Shown here in pieces: positions 15,919 through 26,100 of a stretch of DNA of 64,000 bases. Origin of the DNA: Carboxylicivirga fragile (GTDB lineage Bacteria; Bacteroidota; Bacteroidia; Bacteroidales; Marinilabiliaceae). The translations under genes were made by a program, and so were the position numbers. The stretch lies in NCBI GenBank assembly GCA_025499625.1, contig JAFMVD010000004.1, forward strand, positions 83,421 to 147,420, written 5' to 3'. The notes beneath the pieces were generated by a model. The model was given only the letters and a program-made list of their open reading frames with translations, had not been told where the DNA came from and did no database searches. Numbering within the stretch: the first letter of the stretch is position 1; each line of letters opens with the position of its first letter.

Positions 15919-17508
15919 TTATTTTAACCATTCAGGTATCAATGATGCATCATTTTCCCACCGTTCAGCTCGTTTGTTATATATATTGTGCGTTTTACTT
16001 TCTTGTGCCGAATGGTGGATGTCTATCGGAAGTTGCTTCTTCATTTTTTCAATAATGCTCTTGTATTCTGGATTGCTGGCTAAATTATAACGTTCCTTTT
16101 TATCAGCTATACCATCATATAATTCTTCATCACCATTAGCATATCGAATGTAATGCCAACGTTCGCCTCTGACCGAATGGCTTCCATATGAATACGATGT
16201 AAAGGCCGGATTTGTGCGTTTGGCGTTTACATCCTTTAATTGAGGTATTAAACTTATGCCATCAACATGTTTTGCATTTTTGAGTTTGCAAAGTTGGCTT
16301 AAGCTCGGATAAATATCTATTAAACTGGTTGGTTGTTTGCATATGTCACCAGCTTTGGTTAATCCTGGAACCACCCAAATCATAGGGCTATTAGTTGACT
16401 CCTCCCAGAGTGTATTTTTTCGCCAGCTTCGCTTTTCACCCAAATGTTGTCCGTGATCAGACCAAAGAACAATGATAGTATTGTTAGCATACTTGCTCTT
16501 TTCCAATGCATCTAATACACGACCTACCTGAGCATCTAAAAAAGTGACGCATGCTAAATAGCCTTGAACCAGTTGTTTTCTGTAACTAGGACCTAATTCA
16601 CGAACCACCATTTCATTACTTGGCTCAAAGGCACCGTAGGCCATTGCTTTTCCGTACAGTGGTATGTCATCCATTTCATCTTCGGGTTCTTCTGAAAAAG
16701 TTATCTCATCAAGCGGATACATGTCAAAAAACTCCTTGGGAGCCGTATATGGAACATGAGGACGAACAAAACCAACTCCTAATAAAAAAGGTTTGTCATA
16801 GTCTCTGTTTAAGCGTTCTATGGTCCAGTCAGTTGATAGTTCATCTGGCATTTTTCCGGTCGGTAAATCCTTTCTGTCGATTGGCCCGGCACATAAGGAG
16901 TGTCCTTTATAACTAGGGTTATGATTTTTAATGGGAGAGCCTCCTTTTGGGAATGGATAAAAGTACACGCCATTATAACCACCTCCATCTTTCATGAGCT
17001 CATCGGTCATATCAAAACTACGAGGCGCTCGTTCATCCCACATAAGTTGCTCTGGATTATCAAGTTCTATATCGTAGCATGCATGGCCTTCAATTTTTCC
17101 ACATGCCATGGTGTGATAGCCATTTTTTCGAAACAGAGCAGGAAGTGCTAAAGCTTCGTTCCAGAGGTTTTGGTTTTGCACACCGCTTGTATTTGAATAA
17201 CAGCCGGTAGAAACAGCACTTAATCCGGTCATTACACCTAAGCGAGATGGTGTGCAAACTGGTACACTAGTGTGATTATTCGCAAAATAAACTCCACGCT
17301 TGGCCAAGTCATCAAGGTTTGGTGTTTTAACATTCGGATGGCCCTCTTCACCCAGTAAACTTAACCAGTCATTTAAATCATCTACCGAAATAAACAAAAC
17401 ATTTGGTTGATTGGAATTTGTTTTCTGTTCTTTCTGTTTATTTTTGCATCCTCTAGTTATTGCTAAAATTAGGAATGCAATAAAAAGATAGGCTGTGTAT
17501 TTAAACAT
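15919..17508 (-). CDS. Sulfatase, iduronate-2-sulfatase-like (S1 family)
   Basis: A 529-residue type I sulfatase. The maturation motif C85-T-P-S-R gives formylglycine at Cys85. The N-terminal metal site is NVLFISVDDLND (Asp43, Asp44), and LWSDHGQHLGEKRSW later in the sequence supplies further Ca ligands. DDLNDWL, KTPNLDDLAKRG and the CTPSR context resemble the iduronate-2-sulfatase group. The N-terminus is a signal with a possible lipobox (AITRGC), so it acts in the periplasm or at the surface. The stop of the preceding PL6 gene (17513) is 4 bases from its start, so the two form one operon. A 2-O-sulfated uronate substrate is inferred. Anaerobic formylglycine generation needs a trans-acting anSME not seen here. 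Confidence 0.85.
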   Translation of the reverse strand: MFKYTAYLFIAFLILAITRGCKNKQKEQKTNSNQPNVLFISVDDLNDWLSLLGEEGHPNVKTPNLDDLAKRGVYFANNHTSVPVCTPSRLGVMTGLSAVSTGCYSNTSGVQNQNLWNEALALPALFRKNGYHTMACGKIEGHACYDIELDNPEQLMWDERAPRSFDMTDELMKDGGGYNGVYFYPFPKGGSPIKNHNPSYKGHSLCAGPIDRKDLPTGKMPDELSTDWTIERLNRDYDKPFLLGVGFVRPHVPYTAPKEFFDMYPLDEITFSEEPEDEMDDIPLYGKAMAYGAFEPSNEMVVRELGPSYRKQLVQGYLACVTFLDAQVGRVLDALEKSKYANNTIIVLWSDHGQHLGEKRSWRKNTLWEESTNSPMIWVVPGLTKAGDICKQPTSLIDIYPSLSQLCKLKNAKHVDGISLIPQLKDVNAKRTNPAFTSYSYGSHSVRGERWHYIRYANGDEELYDGIADKKERYNLASNPEYKSIIEKMKKQLPIDIHHSAQESKTHNIYNKRAERWENDASLIPEWLK

Positions 17509-17512
17509 GAAT

Positions 17513-19090
17513 TTATTTTTTACGTTTGTTTATCACTTCTTTAAATTTCTTTTGAAGAGATTTAGATAATTTGCCTGTTTGAGCATAGGTTCCTGGGATT
17601 TCCAGCAACCAACATGGGCCAACATCTTCAAAACTCAGTGGCTCTCCCTTTATACCTTGCGAAACAATATGTGGTATGTCAAGATTAATACCTTCAATAT
17701 TATACAAAATAGATGTATAATCTGATTTATTGTGATTAAAGTGCTTAGTGAATTCAGCTTGCCAATTATCTGACAATTTGGATTTGTCAAACTTTATCCC
17801 TGTTTTTATTTTAAAGTTAGTGGAACTATTTAAGGCTGTATTATCGTTCCAGTCAATATTTCTTCCGCCCTTGTTTTGTCTGTAAAAAAGTGGAAAGGTG
17901 TACTTTTTGTCAGAAGTAAATAGATTATTAGCAAGGAGGATATCTCTAGGTTGTTCAAATTTAGTTCCTTTATCGCTACAGTATTTAATGCGTCGTTCGT
18001 ACAAGGCACTAAAATTAATGGCATAACCATTGTTACGGTCGAAATAATTATTGATAATTCTAAGATCAAACGCCAAAGCATGTTCGTCGCCAACAGCGCC
18101 GCAATTTAAAAACAAAGCTGCATTGCCTCGTGATTTTAGAGTTGTTGGTAAGTTAAAGTAATTATTGGCAATAATATGACCACTACCCCAAACAAATATG
18201 CCGCCATATTCTCGCATTGAGTCGGTTCCGATGAAGAAATTATTTATGGCAACCTGTTTGTCGCCATGCCTGAAATTTAGAGTACCCGCGCAATTTTTAT
18301 AGGTGTTGTTGTAATATACATTTTCCATCGATTTACTAGTAATTATTTCAGGTTCGGAATCTTGCCTTTCAAAAAGGTTATTATCAATCAAGCATCTTCC
18401 ATAATCGCTACGCCAATAACCTACTCGTATACCACCTCCAGCGTTGCCCGGTTTCTTAGGATTTGAAAAATAGCAATGATCAATGCGATGATACATCGGA
18501 ATGCCTTGTGTTCCTTTCTTAATGTCTTTTTTGGCTACATTATTTAGGTTAATTACCTGATCGAAAGTTATTTTTTCGGTAAACGAGCAATGATCAATAC
18601 GACAATATTGAGGTACCTGTCCATCTTCGGTTAGTGAAGTGGTGATATAAGCCGAGTTAGCTTGATCAAAGGCATGAAAAGAGCATTGTGTTATACGATT
18701 ATGACTGCCATATATTGCTACTAATCCTGGGCCGTGTGTGCTCCATTCGTCAGGGTTCCTATTACCATCTTTAAAAAAAATGCCATCTAGCACGTTGTAC
18801 GTTCCGTGCATTTCAATTTTAATGTCGCCGCTAAAAACAACTTTACCTCTGTTTTTGGCGCGTATAATGATTGGAGCATTTTCCTTTCCTGATTTCTTTA
18901 ATATTAATTGAATATTATTGTAAACTCCATCAGCTATCAACAACGTGTCACCTGGTAACAAGTTTGTAATTGCCTGTTCAACCTTTTTAACTGACGAAAC
19001 AGTTTTATTTGTAGCTGTTATTTGAACACCTATCTTTAAAAATAGAATTGTTAATCCAAATGCAAAGTAATAAGAGAAGGTTGTTTTCAT
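17513..19090 (-). CDS. Polysaccharide lyase family 6 (chondroitinase B-like)
   Basis: A 525-residue right-handed beta-helix lyase. Start chosen at 19090 (MKTTFSYYFAFG, a proper signal peptide); the frame extends to 19135. PL6 contains chondroitinase B (dermatan sulfate) and alginate lyases. The active-site strip is clear: DSEPEIITSKS gives Ca-binding acids and Lys253, and NFRHGDKQVAINNFF gives Arg274. The 21-residue Lys-Arg spacing equals that of chondroitinase B (Lys250/Arg271). It shares an operon with an iduronate-2-sulfatase-like gene, and PL8 and GH88 genes are nearby, so dermatan sulfate (iduronate-containing) is the likely substrate rather than alginate. Predicted periplasmic. Confidence 0.87.
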   Translation of the reverse strand: MKTTFSYYFAFGLTILFLKIGVQITATNKTVSSVKKVEQAITNLLPGDTLLIADGVYNNIQLILKKSGKENAPIIIRAKNRGKVVFSGDIKIEMHGTYNVLDGIFFKDGNRNPDEWSTHGPGLVAIYGSHNRITQCSFHAFDQANSAYITTSLTEDGQVPQYCRIDHCSFTEKITFDQVINLNNVAKKDIKKGTQGIPMYHRIDHCYFSNPKKPGNAGGGIRVGYWRSDYGRCLIDNNLFERQDSEPEIITSKSMENVYYNNTYKNCAGTLNFRHGDKQVAINNFFIGTDSMREYGGIFVWGSGHIIANNYFNLPTTLKSRGNAALFLNCGAVGDEHALAFDLRIINNYFDRNNGYAINFSALYERRIKYCSDKGTKFEQPRDILLANNLFTSDKKYTFPLFYRQNKGGRNIDWNDNTALNSSTNFKIKTGIKFDKSKLSDNWQAEFTKHFNHNKSDYTSILYNIEGINLDIPHIVSQGIKGEPLSFEDVGPCWLLEIPGTYAQTGKLSKSLQKKFKEVINKRKK

Positions 19091-19111
19091 TGAGTTTATT
19101 GTTATTTTATT

Positions 19112-19119
19112 CAAAAATA
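19112..19119 (-). promoter_or_regulatory. -7 element TATTTTTG before the PL6-sulfatase operon
   Basis: On the minus strand TATTTTTG matches TAnnTTTG and ends about 22 bases before the PL6 start at 19090. No good -33 TTTG is visible at the right distance, so it may be an activated promoter. Confidence 0.35.
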
Positions 19120-19148
19120 ATTTAACCAGAATCATGTTTGGTTAATTT

Positions 19149-19175
19149 CTTGGCACGTTTGGGAAACGTTCCAAG
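19149..19175. promoter_or_regulatory. Palindromic operator candidate upstream of the PL6-sulfatase operon
   Basis: CTTGGCACGTTT (19149-19160), GGG, AAACGTTCCAAG (19164-19175): 12-base arms with one mismatch. It lies about 30 bases upstream of the -7 element at 19112-19119. AAACGTT cores are common in LacI-family operators, and a LacI gene lies at 12720. The pairing of site and regulator is inference. Confidence 0.5.
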
Positions 19176-19273
19176 GAATTCAAAATAGTTGCAGAACGGA
19201 GGCTGTTCTGCCTTCCATTTAATGATCCTACATGGGATTTATGAATTATTAAAATATGGGATAGTGTAAAACA

Positions 19274-19318
19274 AAAAAGCATCTGATTGAATGATTATTA
19301 TTTTGTCAGATACTTTTT
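19274..19318 (-). terminator. Terminator of the GH88-sulfatase-CBM9 operon
   Basis: AAAAAGCATCTGA (19274-19286) pairs with TCAGATACTTTTT (19306-19318) with one mismatch. On the minus strand the stem is followed by T6, about 20 bases after the stop of the CBM9-like gene. Confidence 0.75.
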
Positions 19319-19338
19319 ACTTTCCAGACTTAGTTTAC

Positions 19339-19962
19339 TTATACCAACCTTATTTTTCCAAAGAATGCAGGTAAATGGAAATTAGGTGTCGGATTATCAA
19401 TGGCATTCCATGATAAGAAATGGGGCTCTTTTTGCTTGTCGCCACATTTATAAAAGTTGACATCAAAAGTTCGTCCGGCCTCAAGTGTAACATCGTCGTT
19501 ACTAAAAACTTGTTTTGGAATAACGATGTCTAAAGTCCACTCCATTGGCGTATTAAGAATATCTATTGGCTTTGTTTCTAATGATGGCTTTGTTTTAATA
19601 TTAGCAACTATATTTTGATCTAAATTGGATCTATCTATATTACTGGTGCCGTAGCCACATAGTTGCGTGCCAATGCAATTGAATTCAAGGTTATAATACC
19701 CCTTGTCATTAAATGCTATAAAAAATTCAACACAGCTGTCTTCCCAAACAGGACCGTTTATTTCTGTAGTTATTGCTTTTGCATTGCTTTCTATAACCTT
19801 GTATTTTAGATATAAATTGTTTTCATCGTAGGCTAGTCCAAATTTCACCATCATCTCAACTGGGTACTTCCAGTTGTCATTATTTATAGGGTTTGATGCT
19901 TTTGGAAAAACAAGCTCACCTCTTTTTGTGTGTAGTATCTGGTGTATTTCAATCTTATTCAT
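19339..19962 (-). CDS. CBM9-like carbohydrate-binding protein
   Basis: A 207-residue beta-sandwich of the carbohydrate-binding family 9-like group. It has the typical segments FGLAYDENNLYLKYKV, GPVWEDSCVEFFIAF, YYNLEFNCIG and the closing DVNFYKCGDK...HFLSW. Proteins of this size occur in Bacteroidota glycan loci. There is no signal peptide in this frame (it starts MNKIEIHQIL) and no in-frame upstream start that adds one, which is odd for a glycan-binding module. It follows the sulfatase gene by 52 bases and ends the GH88 operon. Ligand unknown; a glycosaminoglycan or its oligosaccharides fits the context. Confidence 0.75.
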   Translation of the reverse strand: MNKIEIHQILHTKRGELVFPKASNPINNDNWKYPVEMMVKFGLAYDENNLYLKYKVIESNAKAITTEINGPVWEDSCVEFFIAFNDKGYYNLEFNCIGTQLCGYGTSNIDRSNLDQNIVANIKTKPSLETKPIDILNTPMEWTLDIVIPKQVFSNDDVTLEAGRTFDVNFYKCGDKQKEPHFLSWNAIDNPTPNFHLPAFFGKIRLV

Positions 19963-20014
19963 ATTTGTTTGATGTATTAGAGTTTAGTTTATCACACTTT
20001 TTTATGGCTCATGA

Positions 20015-21565
20015 CTAGTTGTCATAGTTTATCCAATCGCCTAGTATTTTGTTGTGATACCAAGGGTCATCACTTCTTTTCAATTCTGTTGCTAGCTCAA
20101 CTAACAAAACCTGAATAATTGGGTCTTTAAAGTTAACCTGGAGGTTATTCATCTGATATGGATCTTCTTTGTCATTGAAGAACTTTGTCTCTTTTAATTG
20201 ATTATTCCTATCGATTGCAAGTTCCAAGGTATATTCATGCGTTTTTATGCCTCGTGCAACGGGGAAATAGTCGGTAACCAGTCCTTCTTCATTCTTTTTA
20301 CCATTAATGTTTCTGATATAAAGGGCACTTTCAGGACGATCTGCATTGGCTATGTTTTTCATGGCTTTACTGTAATCATTGCCCTGTACTTCGTTCGGAA
20401 TTTTATCCGAAAAACCCATAAGCCCAAGTAGCGTTGGCATTATATCTGGTGTGCCTAGTAATAAGTCGTCGATGCGTGCCTTTGCCATCTGTGGCCACCT
20501 TATTAAGAATGGAACATCAAAAGACTCGCTGTAAATATTGTTTTTTGGATCTTTAATGTTTTGACTGCACATGGTCTCACCATGGTCTGAGGTGAATACA
20601 ATAATTGTATTTTCGTATTCGCCCATTACCTTAAGCTGCTCAACGATGCGTCCAAACTCGCGATCTACGCCCGTAACGTTAGCAAAATAGAATGGAGCCG
20701 ATTTAGCTTTATCCATTTCCGGGTTGGCATTATCGCGATGAAGTAGATCCTTAAGTGGTATTTCTTTATAATGATTGTAGTCTTCTTCCAAACAATCGTC
20801 GAGAGAGTTGTATGGATTGTGAGGAGGATTCATCGAAACAAAGATGGCGAACGGTTTTTCTGTGTCGCGTTGTCCGTTTTCGTTTTTTAAGTAGGATATA
20901 ACCTGATCAGCTTCATGTTGCGGCGACCATTCTTTAGGTTCATGCCTTTTGCCATCATTATCGTAGTAATGAGGGTTTTTGTGGACATCCCAGGTGCCAT
21001 ACGAGTACCAATAATCAAAGCCATGACGTTTATCCTTTGGTGTATATGCATCCCAGGCTGGGGTGCGCGGATCAACGTAGTTGCCGGGATTAGCTGGGTC
21101 GTTTGGTAAAGGATAATCTAAATGCCACTTGCCAAAATAGGCTAAGTTGTAATCCTCATTTTCAAGTACATCACTAATACAAACCGCATCATCCCTAAGT
21201 GAACTTATCGGACGATCGGCATTGCAGTTTAATGGAACGCCAGACGCCCCAGGGTATAGTCCTGTGAATAAGCTTCCGCGGTGTGGGCTACAAAGAGGAC
21301 AGTTACTAACTGCATTTGTAAGGACAAGAGCCTCCTGTGCAAATTGATCAAGCTGTGGTGTAAGAACAGGATCAGCCTTAGTACGTATGGCACCTTTGAA
21401 TTCACCCTGAGTCCAAAAATTTAGTGCTTGTTTTCTAAATTGATCAGGGAATACATATACCAGATTAGGTTGCTTCTCTACTTGCTTTTCCGGTGTTGAG
21501 CATGCAACGAGAATGGTAACTAATCCAATTAGTACTGCTGATAATGTGTAAGTGAATTTTCTCAT
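20015..21565 (-). CDS. Sulfatase (S1 family), lipoprotein
   Basis: A 516-residue type I sulfatase. The formylglycine motif is C92-S-P-H-R, a less usual variant with His in place of Ala/Ser. The first metal site is VYVFPDQFR (Asp41, Gln42), and TSDHGETMCSQNI supplies the second set. The signal ends ILVAC, so it is a lipoprotein. DQ instead of DD at the first site and CSPHR place it in a different sulfatase subfamily from its neighbours, so it probably removes another sulfate (for example 6-O or 4-O on GalNAc). It is the middle gene of the GH88-sulfatase-CBM9 operon, 20 bases after GH88. Confidence 0.85.
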   Translation of the reverse strand: MRKFTYTLSAVLIGLVTILVACSTPEKQVEKQPNLVYVFPDQFRKQALNFWTQGEFKGAIRTKADPVLTPQLDQFAQEALVLTNAVSNCPLCSPHRGSLFTGLYPGASGVPLNCNADRPISSLRDDAVCISDVLENEDYNLAYFGKWHLDYPLPNDPANPGNYVDPRTPAWDAYTPKDKRHGFDYWYSYGTWDVHKNPHYYDNDGKRHEPKEWSPQHEADQVISYLKNENGQRDTEKPFAIFVSMNPPHNPYNSLDDCLEEDYNHYKEIPLKDLLHRDNANPEMDKAKSAPFYFANVTGVDREFGRIVEQLKVMGEYENTIIVFTSDHGETMCSQNIKDPKNNIYSESFDVPFLIRWPQMAKARIDDLLLGTPDIMPTLLGLMGFSDKIPNEVQGNDYSKAMKNIANADRPESALYIRNINGKKNEEGLVTDYFPVARGIKTHEYTLELAIDRNNQLKETKFFNDKEDPYQMNNLQVNFKDPIIQVLLVELATELKRSDDPWYHNKILGDWINYDN

Positions 21566-21585
21566 CAGTTTATTGTTGGGATGAA

Positions 21586-22794
21586 TTAAATTGCCTTGTC
21601 TTCAATTTTCTTTAGGCGCATCAGTGCCTCAATGTAATAATAATCGGCATAGTTTAACGGGACATCAATTTCGTTGTTATGCGGAATGCTTCCGACACTG
21701 TGCTTAAGTATAAAATTATGATTTTCGCCCTCTTTGGCCAGGTAACTTTCTGAGGACAAATTTTTAAGAATAAATTTAGCCTCAGTTAAATAATTTTTAT
21801 CCGAGTATGTGTCTAATTCGATAAGTGCTGAAGCTGTTATGGCTGCTGCCGAGGCATCGCGTGGTTCGTATGGTATTTTTGGTGCATCGTAATCCCAATA
21901 AGGAATGTGATCGCTTGGCATATCAGGATGGTTAATAATATATTCCGCTATTTTCTCGGCTTGTTGTAAGTAGGCTGGGTCTTTAGTGTACCTGTAGCAT
22001 AGCGTATAGCCATATACTCCCCATGCCTGACCGCGTGCCCATTCCGACTCGTGAGCATAACCTTGTGCTGTATGTCTGTTGCGTACTTTACCTGTAATAC
22101 TATCATAATCGATCACGTGATACGAACTCAAATCTTCTCTGAAGTGATTTTTTAAAGTCGTATTGGCATGCGCAATAGCTACTTTTCTATATTTATCGTC
22201 TTCTGTTATTTGTGATAATTCAAATAGTAGTTCCAGGTTCATCATGTTATCGATAATGACAGGGAATTCCCATCCTCTTTTTGATTGCCAGCCTTTATCC
22301 ACATCCCAAGAGCGGATGCATCCAACATTTGGATTAAAACGTGTAATTAAAGTATTACCGGCTTCAATTAAGGTTTGTTTAAATTGCTCGTTACCGGTTA
22401 AACGATAACCGTTTCCATACGAGCAGTTGAAAACAAAACCTAAATCGTGATAAAAAGGCATTAAACGATGACTTTCAAATTGCTTTTGAAAATGAGAAGC
22501 AGCTTTTTTCCATTTTTCATCTTTTGAATATTCAAATAAGTACCAGCAAGTACCTGGAAAAAATCCCTCTGTCCAATCAAAGCCATCTCTTGTATAATGC
22601 ATATGACCATCCGCAGTGATTGTGCGCGGTATTTTCTGAGCAGCTTCAGCTGTTTTTAATAATAAACTAGTTTGCTTACTGGCGAACTTTAAATTCTCAG
22701 TGATTCCTGGTTTTGTTGTTTGATCTAAACTACAACTACAGATCGAAACAATACTTAAAATAAAACCTAGATTTTTTAAAAATGAAATTCTCAT
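21586..22794 (-). CDS. GH88 unsaturated glucuronyl hydrolase
   Basis: A 402-residue (alpha/alpha)6-barrel enzyme that releases the 4,5-unsaturated uronic acid left by lyases. Family markers are FDWTEGFFPGTCWYLFE (residues 72-88), YHDLGFVFNCSYG with Asp117, IIDNMMNLELLF with Asp182 and ARGQAWGVYGYTLCYRY. The two Asp residues match the catalytic pair Asp88/Asp149 of Bacillus UGL. The signal ends SICSC, so it is a lipoprotein, probably periplasmic-facing. It is the first gene of its operon and is divergent from the hybrid two-component regulator, as in the Bacteroides chondroitin/hyaluronan locus. Expected substrate is unsaturated chondro/dermatan disaccharide. Confidence 0.92.
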   Translation of the reverse strand: MRISFLKNLGFILSIVSICSCSLDQTTKPGITENLKFASKQTSLLLKTAEAAQKIPRTITADGHMHYTRDGFDWTEGFFPGTCWYLFEYSKDEKWKKAASHFQKQFESHRLMPFYHDLGFVFNCSYGNGYRLTGNEQFKQTLIEAGNTLITRFNPNVGCIRSWDVDKGWQSKRGWEFPVIIDNMMNLELLFELSQITEDDKYRKVAIAHANTTLKNHFREDLSSYHVIDYDSITGKVRNRHTAQGYAHESEWARGQAWGVYGYTLCYRYTKDPAYLQQAEKIAEYIINHPDMPSDHIPYWDYDAPKIPYEPRDASAAAITASALIELDTYSDKNYLTEAKFILKNLSSESYLAKEGENHNFILKHSVGSIPHNNEIDVPLNYADYYYIEALMRLKKIEDKAI

Positions 22795-23120
22795 TGTATC
22801 TTATATTTATCTATTATCCGTTTTCGTTCCACTGGCATTTTACCGTTTGGGATAAGACAAAAATAATGAACCTAAGGTCTTAAAAAACACTTGGTTAAGG
22901 ATTGTCTTTGAGCTAATATTGTTCATGCTGTTTATTAACGTTTGATTATCAAGATAGAAGAAGTCCGATTTAAGGGTGATGGTGTACGATAATGTCATTA
23001 TTGCGAATTATTTTGGATTATTATTTTTTGAGTAGCTGTTCCTTTGTATTATGCTTATTTTTGAATTATTAAAGCTATGTATTTATAGTGATAAAGCAAT
23101 TATTTTAAGGGAGATTAGGA
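22795..23120. promoter_or_regulatory. Divergent promoter region between GH88 operon and hybrid regulator
   Basis: No gene. A minus-strand TATTTTTG (22858-22865) could start the GH88 operon, giving a leader of about 55 bases. A plus-strand TATTTTTG (23056-23063) could start the regulator gene, with TTTG at 23027-23030 as a -33 box at somewhat long spacing. No clear palindrome was seen. Confidence 0.4.
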
Positions 23121-26100
23121 ATGAAAAAGTACGCAATATTTATACTTGTTTTATTTATTAGTGCTAAGCTTTCAGCACAAAATATAGCTTTTGAGTATTT
23201 AGGTTTGAGGGACGGCATATCACAAGTTTCTGTGACCTCATTAATGCAGGATGAAAAGGGGCGGATTTGGATTGGAACACGGGATGGATTAAATGTGTAT
23301 GATGGAGATAAGGTTAAAACATTTCGCCCGGTTAGAGGAGATAGTACATCTCTTTTGGGTCATAATATAAGGGTATTAAAAAGGGAGGGGGAGTATGTAT
23401 GGGCAGCTACCTATAATGGGGTTTCACGATTAAATACTAAAACTTTGGTGTTTGAGCAGTTCTCATTTGATGGTGTTTTGGCATTGTTGCCGTACAATGG
23501 TAAACTTTTACTGGGGACGAGCAGGGGCTTATTTGAATTAAATCCCAATAATAAAGCATTTACATTAAGAGGTGATTTATTTGACAAGAATTGTCCTGTT
23601 CGAAATCTAACCATCGATCATGCTGGAATATTATGGATTTGTAGCGATGATGGATTGTATAAATATAATGCCAATAGTAAGGTTACAACCCAAGTGTTGG
23701 ATGTAAAAACCAATGTTGTGTATACCGATTCTCAAAAACGTATCTGGGTTGGAACTGATGGCGATGGAGTTGTTGTTTTGAACCGCCAAAACAATGTCAT
23801 CAAACATTTTCAGCACAGTGACGATAGTAGTTACTTGGTGAATGATATAATTCGTGATATAAATGAAGATTCGCAAGGTAACATTTGGGTTGGAACATTT
23901 CTAGGTTTAAGTATTATTGATGGGCGAAGCTTTGAAATTCAAAATTATCAGCAGTCAGATAATGACCACAATGGATTGTCGCATAATAGTATATATAGTC
24001 TGATGTGCGATCAGCAAGGTACTATGTGGATAGGTACCTATTTTGGAGCAATAAGTTACTATAATCCTGATTTTCATGTTTACCGACAATATTTCGTTCG
24101 TCCTAATAATCCACAAGGTGTGAACTATCGCGTTATTGGAAAAATGCTTGAGGACAAGAAAAATAATTTATGGGTTGCAACTGAAGGCGGAGGTTTGGAT
24201 TATTTCGATCGTAAGACAAAGAGCTTTAAGCATTATATGCACTCGGAAGGTCAGCCTGGACTTTCGCATAATAGTGTAAAGTCCTTATTAATGACTAAGG
24301 AGGGAAAGTTGCTTGTAGGTACGTATTTAGGAGGGTTAAATTTGTTGGATATTGAGAGCGGAAAATTTCGTGTCTATACTCACGACTCAAAAGATAGTAC
24401 CTCTTTGGCTTCTAATGTTATTAATTCTATTATTCCTTTTCAGGGTAATTACCTTCTGGGTACGCATAGTGGAATCGTAAAATTTGATATTGCTACCGAA
24501 TGTTTTGAACCCTTTATCCAAGATAAAGAAGATCAGGCTTTAATTGGTAAAGTGATCTTTTGTTTGTTTGAGGATAGTTTTGGAAAGTTATGGATTGGAA
24601 CGGAACGAAACGGCTTATGTGTTTACGATGCTGAAACAAATCAATTGAAGAGGTATACAAATGGAATGGGTGAAAATTCTATAAGTAGTAACACCATTAA
24701 CAGTATTTTTGAAGATCACCAATTCAGGCTTTGGGTTGGAACACTTGGTGGTGGCTTAAACCAATACCTACGAAAGCAGGATAAATTTTTGAATTATTCA
24801 AGATTATCTCATCAATTACCAAGTGATTTCGTCTATGGAATTCAAGAATCGAGGTATGGTAATTTATGGGTTTCAACCAGTAAAGGTCTTGTTCGCTTTG
24901 ATATTGAAAATGGACGTTTTTATAATTACGATCAGACTAATGGTTTTCCGCTAGAAGAATTAAATGATGGTTCTTTGTTTCTAACTAGCGATGGAGAGGT
25001 TTTTGTTGGTGGCATTAATGGTCTGGTCTCTTTTCAGGAAGAGGATTTATTAAAAAAGTCGAGTGATTTTAGTTTGTTGTTTACTTCTTTATATGTCAAT
25101 AACAAGGAGGTTTACCCTGGTGATGAAACGGGGCTGTTAAAATATGATTTGGCGTATAGTAATGAAATAGTTTTAGCTCCCGAACAAGATGTTTTTACTA
25201 TCAATTATTCAGCATGCAATTACATTTTAACCAATCAAAGTAGATACGAATATCAACTCGAAAATTTTAATGATGATTGGGTGAAAGCCGGAAATCAAAC
25301 ATCGGTGACGTACACAAACCTTGATCCGGGAACCTACCATTTAAAGGTACGTGTATTAAATAGCATTGATGATAATGTTGTGGATAGTAGGCGTATAAAA
25401 ATAGTTGTTAATCCGCCATTCTATAAAACGTGGTATGCCTATTTGTCTTATTTGGTACTTCTGGTCGCTTTGATATTATGGCTTAATCAAATCTATTTAA
25501 GTCGTGTGCGATTAGAGGATAGTCTAAAGGTTGAAAAGCGTGAGAAAGAGCAGATAAAAGAAATGAATAAATCAAAACTTCGTTTTTTTACCAATATATC
25601 CCATGAGTTTCGAACTCCTCTGACTTTAATAACTGGCACCTTAGAAGCCATATTGGAGGATACGAAAACATCGGCTCGTAACTATAAAAAGTTACTGACC
25701 ATTAATAATAATGCAGTTCGATTAAATAACCTTATTACTGAATTGCTCGATTTTAGAAAGATGGAGCAAGGTTTTCTGAAACTGAAAGTGTGTGAGTATA
25801 AAGTGGCTGCTTTTCTTGATGAAATATTTCAATCTTTTGTGGAATATGCCCATCATCATCATATTGATTATGATTTTAAAACGCCTGCACAATCAATGTC
25901 CTTGTGGTTCGATGGTCAACAAATGGAAAAAGTGTTTTATAATCTGATTTCAAATGCTTTTAAGGTAGTTAAAGAAACAGATGGGAAGGTGATTGTTGAA
26001 GTAATTGAACAGCCCGCTTTTGTTGATATAGTTATTTCTGATAATGGACCAGGGATGGCAAAGGAGGGCGTGAAGAGAATATTCGATCGTTTCTATCAAA

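Noticed and set aside
17513..19090. PL6 gene as evidence of an alginate locus
   Set aside because: PL6 includes alginate lyases, but PL8, GH88, an iduronate-type sulfatase and no PL7/PL17 point to chondroitin/dermatan.
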